Origin: an uncultured Clostridia bacterium | Lineage (GTDB): Bacteria; Bacillota; Clostridia; Christensenellales; Aristaeellaceae | Direction of reading: 5' to 3' | Length of the DNA stretch: 5,859 nucleotides | Assembly (NCBI GenBank): GCA_904420265.1 | Contig: CAJFUU010000014.1 | Location: 1-5,859, forward strand | Shown: in pieces, positions 1 through 5,378 of the stretch | How the letters are laid out: each line of letters opens with the position of its first letter | Position numbering within the stretch: the stretch's first letter is position 1 | The notes under the pieces: generated by a model | Told to the model about the DNA's origin: nothing | Database searches by the model: none | Seen by the model: the letters and a program-made list of their open reading frames with translations, nothing else | Position numbers and translations under genes: made by a program

Positions 1-723
1 CAGCACTGCACCACGGCGGGCGAGCCGCTCAACCCCGAGGTGTTTGAAAAGTGGAAGGAACTGACCGGCCACGAGCTACGCGAGATCTTCGGGCAGACGG
101 AACTGTGCGTCACCGTGGGCACTTTCCCGTGGATGAAGGTCTGCCCCGGCTCCATGGGCAAGCCCTCGCCGCAGTTCGACGTGGACGTCGTCGATGAGGA
201 CGGCAAGAGCTGCCCCGCCGGTCAGGTGGGCGAGATCGTGGTGCGCACGCAGTACGAGACGCCCGTGGGCATGTTCCTGGGCTACTACCGCGATGAGGAA
301 GGCACAAAGGCCGTCTGGCACGACGGCATGTACCACACGCGCGACCTCGCCTGGCGCGATGAGTGGGGCTATTACTGGTACGTGGGCCGCGCCGACGACG
401 TCATCAAGTCCTCCGGCTACCGCATCGGGCCGTTCGAGGTGGAGAGCGCGCTGATGGAGCACGACGCCGTGGTGGAAACCGCCATCACCGGCGTGCCCGA
501 TCCGGTGCGCGGCCAGATCGTCAAGGCCACCATCGTGCTGAAAAAGGGCTATGAGCCGACCGAGAAACTGAAAAAGGAGCTGCAGAACCACGTCAAGAAG
601 CTGACCGCGCCGTACAAGTACCCGCGCGTCATCGAATTTGTGGACGAGCTGCCCAAGACCATTTCCGGCAAAATCCGCCGCGTGGAGCTGCGCGAGCGCG
701 ACAGCCAGAAAAACAAATCCTGA
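1..723 (+). CDS. AMP-forming acyl-CoA synthetase (acetyl-/medium-chain type), C-terminal part, 5' end outside window
   Basis: The reading frame is open from base 1 and stops at TGA 721-723, giving 240 residues without a start; the true start lies upstream. Members of this ANL family activate a carboxylate with ATP to an acyl-AMP and then transfer the acyl group to CoA, in the cytoplasm. Visible family motifs, in fragment numbering: TAGEPLNPE at 5-13, typical of medium-chain/acetyl-CoA synthetases; FGQTE at 30-34 (motif A5, Glu34 near Mg-ATP); TRDLA at 113-117 with the ribose-binding Asp115 (A7); GRADD at 129-133 with hinge residue Asp132 and KSSGYRI at 136-142 (A8); PKTISGK at 218-224 with the adenylation Lys224 (A10). 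The whole C-terminal swinging domain is intact. Full-length relatives have about 540-570 residues, so over half is missing at the window edge, not by mutation. Substrate chain length cannot be read from this part. A perfect-looking hairpin follows 27 bases after the stop. Confidence 0.97.
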   Translation, partial: QHCTTAGEPLNPEVFEKWKELTGHELREIFGQTELCVTVGTFPWMKVCPGSMGKPSPQFDVDVVDEDGKSCPAGQVGEIVVRTQYETPVGMFLGYYRDEEGTKAVWHDGMYHTRDLAWRDEWGYYWYVGRADDVIKSSGYRIGPFEVESALMEHDAVVETAITGVPDPVRGQIVKATIVLKKGYEPTEKLKKELQNHVKKLTAPYKYPRVIEFVDELPKTISGKIRRVELRERDSQKNKS

Positions 724-1600
724 CGCAAGGTAGCCTCTGAACTCCCTGCGCATAAGCGGATGTCCGCATTCGCTTATGCAAAAGGGAGGTTCTCCGCCGC
801 GCGCTTTCAAGGGCCGCGGCTTCATCGCCTGCGTAAATCCCGGGCGAAAGGCAAACTTGGCCCCGGCGCGCATTTCTGTGATGCCGGTTGCGCGAAGCCG
901 CCCTCTGACCAGTACATGTCCCGCGAGCGTCATGCGCCGCTGGAACCGTACATCGCCTGAAAGACAAGGGCAGTTTTTGCGCGCAATCCCTGCGCACTCG
1001 ACCGCGCGGAGGCTATCTTCTGGCCACTGCGCATTCCCCGGCTGGCATGCGCGACGGGAGGTTTGGCACGCAACGACTATGCAAGGGCGTTCCCCCGGTT
1101 GGTACGCGTTCTGTGGACGGCATGTGCGATGGGCGTTAACCGGCTGCGCCGCGAACAAGCCTTCCGCGGCAAAGGCGGGCTTGTCTGTGCGCAAGGGCTT
1201 TCCTTCCGCGCGCTTTGACCGCTCTCGCAGGAGACGGAGACATGTGTCGCCGCCAGAAGGCGTATAGGGCAGGAGCGTTCGGTGCGTTATAGCCCGACCG
1301 TACAAGGGCGTTCCCCCGGTTGGCGTGCATTCCGCGAGCACATGCGCCGCCTGGGCGCGCTAACGCATCCGTAAATAGCACGGCAAAGAGTGCTTGCGCG
1401 CAAAGCCGTTCCGCTTCCATGCATTTTGAACGGGCTGCGACCGCGGACGGCGCAGGCACATGCCGCCAAAAATAAGGCAAGAGCGGTTCGGTACGCAACC
1501 TGCCCGCGCGGAGGCCGATTCCCGGCCAGTATATGTTCCACGGGCGTCATGCACACGGAAACTGTGGCGGTTTGTTCGCAGACGGATTTTGCATACGCCG
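724..1600. repeat. Repeat array A: diverged tandem repeats, period about 190-220 bases (half-period near 105)
   Basis: This stretch has no supportable gene. An exact 21-base match occurs at 1082-1102 and 1303-1323, a distance of 221. The word CATGCGCCGC recurs exactly at 931 and 1341, with diverged counterparts at 1046 (CATGCGCGAC), 1121 (CATGTGCGAT), 1241 (CATGTGTCGC), 1459 (CATGCCGCC) and 1548 (CATGCAC). Alternating landmarks lie 190-220 bases apart; neighbouring ones lie 75-120 apart, so each unit may be a diverged dimer. Around 1271 (GAGCGTTCGGTGCG) and 1481 (GAGCGGTTCGGTACG) a second landmark repeats in register. The periodicity is best between about 1056 and 1475 and weak outside. Copies are too diverged for CRISPR, spacing is not a multiple of three, and no ORF here has a convincing RBS. 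Long ORFs on both strands are attributed to high GC content. Confidence 0.65.
750..779 (+). other. 13-bp stem-loop after the acyl-CoA synthetase gene
   Basis: Bases 750-762 pair with 767-779 (one G-T wobble at 759/770) around the tetraloop TCCG at 763-766. It starts 27 bases after the stop codon, where a transcript end is expected. No T-run follows on the + strand (AAAAGGG comes next) and none follows on the - strand, so it is not a canonical intrinsic terminator. It could be a weak terminator or a 3'-end stabilising hairpin. The pairing is seen directly; the role is inferred. Confidence 0.5.
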
Positions 1601-1754
1601 CAGCGCATCGGCCATCCGCTTGAAACGCTGTCTGGAACGCTTGGTTTGTCGCCTGGTCTTTGTGCCGGCAGCGTCGAAATGCACGTCTCTCAAAGGCGCG
1701 TTGCCGGCATTGCGCCACTCCAATGGCCCAGCTTTCCTTTTGATTTCATTGCTT

Positions 1755-1782
1755 GCCCCGTCCGACCCCTTTCGGGCGGGGC
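1755..1782 (+). other. GC-rich 11-bp stem-loop upstream of the aminotransferase gene
   Basis: Bases 1755-1765 pair with 1772-1782 (one G-T wobble at 1761/1776) around a six-base loop, CCCCTT. It lies about 150 bases upstream of the aminotransferase start. No T-run follows on either strand. It could terminate or stabilise some transcript, or belong to the leader RNA; no known riboswitch or T-box motif was recognised near it. From about 1600 to 1754 nothing else recognisable is seen. Confidence 0.45.
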
Positions 1783-1885
1783 GCGCGTATACAAAAAGGC
1801 GCGGTGCCGGGGGCTGCCTACATTCCATACATGCGGCCCTTCAAAACCGTCATACGGCAGGAGAAATCAACCAATCCGCAGGCGC

Positions 1886-1906
1886 GCCTCTGGTGGGAGG
1901 CCTTTT
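1886..1906 (+). terminator. Weak terminator- or attenuator-like hairpin just before the aminotransferase RBS
   Basis: GCCTC at 1886-1890 pairs with GAGGC at 1897-1901 around TGGTGG, followed by CTTTTAATA. A short GC stem followed by T's, ending 10 bases before the RBS, resembles a leader attenuator. The stem is only 5 bp and the T-run only four, so chance is a real possibility in GC-rich DNA. Confidence 0.25.
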
Positions 1907-1916
1907 AATACTACAC

Positions 1917-1922
1917 GAGGAG
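1917..1922 (+). promoter_or_regulatory. Ribosome binding site (GAGGAG) that selects the second ATG
   Basis: GAGGAG lies one base before the ATG at 1924 but seven bases before the ATG at 1930. The second spacing is the normal one, so translation most likely starts at 1930. No convincing -35/-10 pair was found upstream. Confidence 0.75.
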
Positions 1923-1929
1923 AATGCAT

Positions 1930-3096
1930 ATGAACTGGCAGTTTTCCCAGCGCGCAAAGCGCTTTCAGCCCAACATCTTCAACGTCCTCAAGGATCTCAA
2001 GGGGCAACGCCTGTCAAGCGGCGAATGGGTGTGCGATCTTTCGGTAGGCACGCCGGATTTTCCCGTGGCGGAGCACATCCGCGCGGCGGCTGCGCAGGCG
2101 GCGCTCGATGCGGAAAACTACAAATATGCGCTGGGCGATCTGCCGGAATTGACAAGCGCCGTGCAGGGCTGGTACGCGCGGCGCTATGGGGTGGCGCTCG
2201 CGCCGGAGGAAATCATGGGCGTGTACGGCTCTCAGGAGGGGATCGCCCACATCGCCCTGACGCTGTGCGACCCCGGCGACGCAGTGCTCGTGCCCAATCC
2301 CTGTTATCCCATCTTTGAGGCCGGCCCGTACTTGAACGGCGCGGAAATCGCCTATTACCCGCTGGACGAAAAAAACGGCTATTTGCCCGACCTTGCCGCC
2401 ATCGACGAATCCATCGCGCGGCGGGCCAAGATGATGATCGTCTCCTTCCCCGCCAATCCCGTAGGCGCGATGGCCCCGCGCGCGTTTTACGACGATTTGG
2501 TCGCTTTCGCGCGCAAATACGGAATATGCGTCGTGCACGACAATGCCTATTCCGAAATCGTCTTTGACGGGGCGGAAGGAATTTCCTTTTTGAGCGTCCC
2601 TGGAGCGATGGATGTGGGCGTGGAGTTCAATTCCCTTTCCAAGACGTATAACCTCACTGGCGCGCGCCTGTCGTTTCTGTTGGGCAATCGCGCCATCCTC
2701 GAGCGCTTCCGCGCCCTGCGCACGCAAATCGACTATGGCCTGTTCCTGGTGGCGCAACACGCGGCCATCGCCGCCCTGAACGGCCCGCAGGAAGGCGTGG
2801 CCCGGCAACGCGCCGAATACCAGCGCCGCCGCGACGCGCTCTGCCACGGCCTGACCGCCGCCGGTTGGAATGTGCCCGACGCCAAAGGCACGATGTTTGT
2901 ATGGGCAAAAACGCCGCGCGGCTGGGAAGACGACGAGGCCTTCGTAACCGAACTGTTCAAACGCACGGGCGTTCTGTGCACGCCGGGCAGCGCCTTTGCC
3001 TCGCTGGGGCAGGGGCACGTACGCTTCGCGTTGGTGCGGTCGGTTGAAGATTTGACGGCCTGTGTTGAACGCATCGCCGGCAGCGGCATGCTTTGA
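1930..3096 (+). CDS. PLP-dependent class I/II aminotransferase, DapL/alanine-aminotransferase-like
   Basis: A complete protein of 388 residues; an in-frame ATG at 1924 would add two residues but sits too close to the RBS. Length fits fold-type I aminotransferases (about 380-410 residues), which move an amino group between an amino acid and a 2-oxo acid using pyridoxal phosphate in the cytoplasm. Family signatures, numbered from 1930: an N-terminal DLSVGTPDFP segment (substrate side), GSQEGIAH (cofactor phosphate region, as in LL-diaminopimelate aminotransferase-like enzymes), Asn176-Pro177 in SFPANPVGA, Asp204 and Tyr207 in HDNAYSE (Asp contacts the pyridine nitrogen), the Schiff-base Lys238 in SLSKTYNLTGAR, and Arg365 in GHVRFALV, the expected substrate carboxylate-binding arginine. 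All catalytic residues are present, so the enzyme should be active. The exact substrate cannot be fixed: LL-diaminopimelate, alanine or aromatic acceptors are all possible in this group. It is flanked on both sides by more than 1 kb of repeat-rich non-coding DNA, so it is probably transcribed alone. Confidence 0.96.
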   Translation: MNWQFSQRAKRFQPNIFNVLKDLKGQRLSSGEWVCDLSVGTPDFPVAEHIRAAAAQAALDAENYKYALGDLPELTSAVQGWYARRYGVALAPEEIMGVYGSQEGIAHIALTLCDPGDAVLVPNPCYPIFEAGPYLNGAEIAYYPLDEKNGYLPDLAAIDESIARRAKMMIVSFPANPVGAMAPRAFYDDLVAFARKYGICVVHDNAYSEIVFDGAEGISFLSVPGAMDVGVEFNSLSKTYNLTGARLSFLLGNRAILERFRALRTQIDYGLFLVAQHAAIAALNGPQEGVARQRAEYQRRRDALCHGLTAAGWNVPDAKGTMFVWAKTPRGWEDDEAFVTELFKRTGVLCTPGSAFASLGQGHVRFALVRSVEDLTACVERIAGSGML

Positions 3097-3132
3097 GGCA
3101 TCGCGCACGCGGAAAAATCCGTCGGGAAATAC

Positions 3133-3820
3133 GGTTCTTGTCGTATGGCTGCAAAGCCGCGCCGCCAAGGCAACGCAGAAGATTATTTGCGCTCCTGTTT
3201 TCTGTTCTCATGGCTGTAAGGCAGGCGTCCAACGCGTCACATCTCTCGCGGATGTGAATGCGGGCAGCAACGGCTTGCGGGCGTTTTTCCAGGCAACTTC
3301 CGCAAGATGCCATGTTGTCCGCGCTTCCTTTTTCGCTCTCACGGACGCAAAGTGCCCCCTGCACGACAGTCGCTCGCGGGCGAGAATGAAGACAGCAACG
3401 GCTTGCGGGCGTTTTTCCAAGCAACTTCTGCAGGATGTCATGCCATCCGCACGCTCTTTTTCACTTTCACGGCCGTAAAACAAGCTGCCTAGCTCCGCCA
3501 CGTCTCTCACGGTCATGGATATAGGCAGCAACGGCTTGCGGACGTTTCCCAAGCGCTTTCTGCAAGATGCCGTCCGCACTCCCTTTCTCGCTCTCACGGC
3601 CGCAAAGTACCTCCAGCGTGGTATGCCACTCGCGGACATGATTCTTCTGACAACGGCTTGCGGGCGTTTTTCCAGACAACTTCCGCAAGATGCCATCCGC
3701 ACTCCCTTTTTTGCTCTCACATCTGCATGGCAGGCCGTCCAGCGCGGCACATCGCTCGCGAGCGTGGATGCGGACAGCAACCGCCTTGCAAGCCGCTTCC
3801 GTTTTGAAGAAGAACCGCTA
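3133..3820 (+). repeat. Repeat array B: about six diverged tandem units of 122-133 bases with an internal stem-loop
   Basis: The landmark CAGCAACGGCTTGCGG starts at 3265, 3393 and 3526, with variants at 3648 and 3775, giving spacings of 128, 133, 122 and 127. A further unit upstream (about 3133-3264) is supported by its tail at 3203-3264, which aligns closely with the tail of the unit ending at 3774. Each unit reads roughly: CAGCAACGG, CTTGCGG, GCGTTTTTCCA, CAACTTCCGCAAGATGCCA, a pyrimidine-rich CTCCCTTTTTCGCTCTCACGG stretch, then CTCGCGGACGTGAATGCGG. The arms CTTGCGG and CCGCAAG can form a 7-bp stem in four units. The unit at 3775 is truncated or decayed. Unit spacing is not a multiple of three, so the partly repeated peptides in the - strand frames do not keep one frame; coding is unlikely. 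Confidence 0.85.
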
Positions 3821-3848
3821 TGGGCGCTTCGGCCCTGACGGAAGCTGG

Positions 3849-3995
3849 GACTGTTGGAAAATTTCTTTGGGTTCTTGCGTCGGTTTTCCGTTGCTTTGGC
3901 GCCGCGAATTTTCCGCGAAACTGGCGAACGTCCCCCTCAAAATCGCGCTTTCCCTTTTCAAACAGCTTTCAGGTCAAACGCAGCGCCGCTGCGTT
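3849..3995 (+). repeat. Element L: dispersed repeat, inverted copy at 5000-5153
   Basis: Read on the + strand, this segment matches the reverse complement of 5000-5153. The matched landmarks, in order, are GGACTGTTGGAAAATTTCTT (3849-3868, against GGCCTGTTGGGAAATTCCTT), GCGCCGC, ATTTTCCGCGAAACTGGCG (18 of 19 bases equal), GCGCTTTCCCTTTTC (identical), AACAG, and CAAAC followed by GCCGC. Small insertions and deletions separate these blocks. Similarity may reach upstream to a GGGC/GCCC hairpin at 3822-3835, whose counterpart lies at 5162-5174. The copy begins where array B fades out. No transposase or clear target-site duplication is seen. Confidence 0.7.
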
Positions 3996-4246
3996 TCCCT
4001 TCGCCAAATTGCGCCAGCAAAACCTCCTCAGGATGAAAAGGGCCGTTGGACGGCGACGGCTTCTCCGCGCGTCTCTCAACAGCCGCCCCAGCATTGGCGC
4101 GCTTCTCTCCGCAAGCGCCAACAGCGAGCCGCCCGCAAGCATGTCCGGCGGCGGCTTCCCGCAAGGTTTTATCTGCGGCTTTGCGGATATATAGGCCGTG
4201 GCCGCATACGCTTTCAAAGCGCATACGCGCCCGTTCCCGTGCGGAT
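3996..4246. other. Non-coding stretch before the secreted-protein promoter
   Basis: No gene with a credible RBS is seen. A 7-bp inverted repeat, TTGGCGC at 4094-4100 with GCGCCAA at 4115-4121, could form a hairpin. The end of the stretch holds the palindrome described at 4209-4221. Apart from GC-rich low-complexity words nothing else is recognised. Confidence 0.4.
4204..4228. promoter_or_regulatory. Possible operator: palindrome between two direct GCATACGC words
   Basis: CGCTTTCAAAGCG at 4209-4221 is a perfect 6+6 inverted repeat around one base. It overlaps two direct copies of GCATACGC at 4204-4211 and 4221-4228. It ends about 20-25 bases before the -35 box of the next promoter, a position suited to an activator or regulator site. 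No known regulator consensus is recognised, so the role is a guess. Confidence 0.3.
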
Positions 4247-4275
4247 TTGACGCGGGTTCCAAAACGTGCTACAAT
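4247..4275 (+). promoter_or_regulatory. SigA-type promoter of the secreted-protein gene
   Basis: TTGACG at 4247-4252 and TACAAT at 4270-4275 are separated by 17 bases, the ideal spacing. Each box differs from consensus by one base. Transcription would start near 4282, leaving a leader of about 30 bases before the start codon, so this gene has its own transcription unit. Confidence 0.8.
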
Positions 4276-4296
4276 GACTATTGACCGCCAAGCAAC

Positions 4297-4302
4297 AGGA
4301 GG
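4297..4302 (+). promoter_or_regulatory. Ribosome binding site (AGGAGG) favouring a TTG start
   Basis: The full AGGAGG lies three bases before GTG 4306 and nine before TTG 4312. The longer spacing is workable and the shorter one is too tight. The TTG also gives a protein starting Met-Lys-Arg followed by the hydrophobic segment, the usual signal peptide form. Confidence 0.7.
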
Positions 4303-4311
4303 TGCGTGTAC

Positions 4312-4905
4312 TTGAAACGTCTGTTTGCGGCGCTTATGGCGCTCGCGCTCATACTGGGCGGCGCGCAGGCGCAGGAGGATATTTTTGCTGCCACGCCCAC
4401 GCCGACGGCAAGCGCCGGCAATATTGGCCTGTCCATTGCCGAATACACTTACGCGACCACCAGCAACGCAACGCTGGGCGTGCGCTTTGCCTACCCCTCC
4501 CACTGGGAAATGACCCCTGGCCGGCGCACAATTTGCTATGAGGAGCCTGTGGCTGAGGGCGACATTCCCGCGCGCATGGCCGTGTCTGTCAAACAGCTGG
4601 ATGACCGCGCCGACGAGGACGATATGGACAGCGAACTTTCCACGTTTATGCGCGCCGTATTCACACAGTACGATTCCTATGAAATCGGCAATCTGATGAC
4701 CGACACATCCTTTATGGAAAAAACCGGTTATTCCACCATCTACAGGGCTTACAAGGGCGACCAGTCTGTACAGGGCTCGGTGATTATGGCCGCCGTAGGC
4801 TCGAAAATCTACGCTTTCCACTTCAGCGCCGACGCCAATGACTACGACGCCATGTCTCAGGTGATGGAATATCTGCGCAATTCTGTCCAGGCAGACAACG
4901 GCTAG
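4312..4905 (+). CDS. Small secreted protein of unknown function, possibly PsbP/DcrB-like fold
   Basis: A protein of 197 residues from TTG 4312 (GTG 4306 would add two residues). Residues 1-20 form a signal peptide: Met-Lys-Arg, a hydrophobic core LFAALMALALILGG, then Ala-Gln-Ala with likely cleavage before Gln21. There is no lipobox cysteine and no C-terminal anchor or sorting motif, so the mature protein of about 177 residues should be released. A short Thr/Pro/Ala linker (ATPTPTASA) follows. The folded part starts near residue 44; VRFAYPSHWEMTP at 57-69 resembles the F-x-YP-x-x-W signature of PsbP-like and DUF1795/DcrB-type proteins. Toward the end, a stretch around GSKIYAFHF followed by a helix ending in EYLRNSVQ fits the last strand and helix of that fold. 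The mature part is acidic and has a single cysteine (Cys75). This family relation is inferred from pattern only. It has its own promoter and hairpin terminator, and lies between inverted copies of a repeat element. Confidence 0.85.
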   Translation: MKRLFAALMALALILGGAQAQEDIFAATPTPTASAGNIGLSIAEYTYATTSNATLGVRFAYPSHWEMTPGRRTICYEEPVAEGDIPARMAVSVKQLDDRADEDDMDSELSTFMRAVFTQYDSYEIGNLMTDTSFMEKTGYSTIYRAYKGDQSVQGSVIMAAVGSKIYAFHFSADANDYDAMSQVMEYLRNSVQADNG

Positions 4906-4927
4906 TCAAGCGCATCCAGCCATCGTC

Positions 4928-4961
4928 AAACGCCGCTTCCCATATCCGGAAAGCGGCGTTT
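4928..4961 (+). terminator. Hairpin terminator of the secreted-protein gene
   Basis: AAACGCCGCTT at 4928-4938 pairs perfectly with AAGCGGCGTTT at 4951-4961, 22 bases after the stop codon. The inner CC/GG can extend the stem past a bulged A. The stem ends in TTT, followed by CATATGCGTTTTAAAAA, so the T-tract is interrupted. The A-rich 5' arm could let it also act on - strand transcripts. Confidence 0.65.
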
Positions 4962-4999
4962 CATATGCGTTTTAAAAACAGCTCGATTGGACGAAGAGG

Positions 5000-5153
5000 G
5001 CCGGCGGCACTATGTTTGTCTGGAGGCTGTTCGAAAAGGGAAAGCGCAATTTGAAAAGGCGCCAGTTTCGTGGAAAATTTGCAAATCTGCGGCGCTGTGT
5101 CAAAAATTCACGGGGGATATGGAGTCCACATAATAAGGAATTTCCCAACAGGC
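5000..5153 (-). repeat. Element R: inverted copy of the repeat at 3849-3995
   Basis: The - strand here matches element L in order over about 150 bases with small gaps; the clearest shared blocks are the complements of 5062-5080 (18 of 19 bases) and of the 15 bases ending near 5032. Compared with L it carries about seven extra bases beside GCGCCGC and lacks about six before the CTTTTC block. It follows the terminator of the secreted-protein gene by about 40 bases. No gene is seen in it. Confidence 0.7.
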
Positions 5154-5378
5154 CCTGCCCTGGGCAAAAAGCCCCGTCGTCCCCTTTTAAACAGGAACGC
5201 ATTGAATGCCAAATACCTTGCGCGCACGCTTGGGCATAAGGGCGCGGCGGTTCAAATCTTCCGCATGAATGCGCATTCGCCTTGTGGATGGATGAACCGG
5301 CAATTTCGGACCGTTTCCTCGCAACGGACATGCGCCGTATGTGCGTTGCATCCAAAACGAATTTTTCCCTGCCGCTTC
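5154..5378. other. Non-coding stretch between element R and array C
   Basis: No supportable gene. GGGC at 5162-5165 can pair with GCCC at 5171-5174 around AAAAA, a hairpin that has a counterpart beside element L. Words such as CGGACATGCGCCG near 5327 resemble array A landmarks but the match is too short to rely on. Confidence 0.4.

Noticed and set aside
1090..1110. GGTTGGTACGCG as a T-box core motif
   Set aside because: It is not the GGTGGTACCGCG core, it belongs to the array A unit, and it lies more than 800 bases before the next gene.
76..1341. 421-residue open frame on the - strand overlapping the acyl-CoA synthetase
   Set aside because: It is antisense to a gene with intact family motifs, has low-complexity Ala/Arg/His composition and no RBS; high GC third positions explain it.
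1740..1770. TTGATT as a -35 box for the aminotransferase
   Set aside because: No acceptable -10 box lies 16-18 bases downstream.
1533..2318. 261-residue + strand frame entering the aminotransferase gene
   Set aside because: It overlaps the real gene in another frame, has no suitable RBS and its sequence is Arg/Ala-rich without motifs.
2014..3168. 384-residue open frame on the - strand overlapping the aminotransferase
   Set aside because: Antisense shadow of a gene with all catalytic residues; no recognisable domain.
3208..3780. 190-residue - strand frame with repeated peptides such as SCLEKRPQAV
   Set aside because: The peptide repeats only reflect the DNA repeat; unit lengths of 122-133 shift the frame and the repeats fall apart into different frames. 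No RBS.
3265..3790. CRISPR array
   Set aside because: Similarity extends across the whole 122-133 base unit, so there are no short exact repeats with unique spacers, and no cas gene is near.
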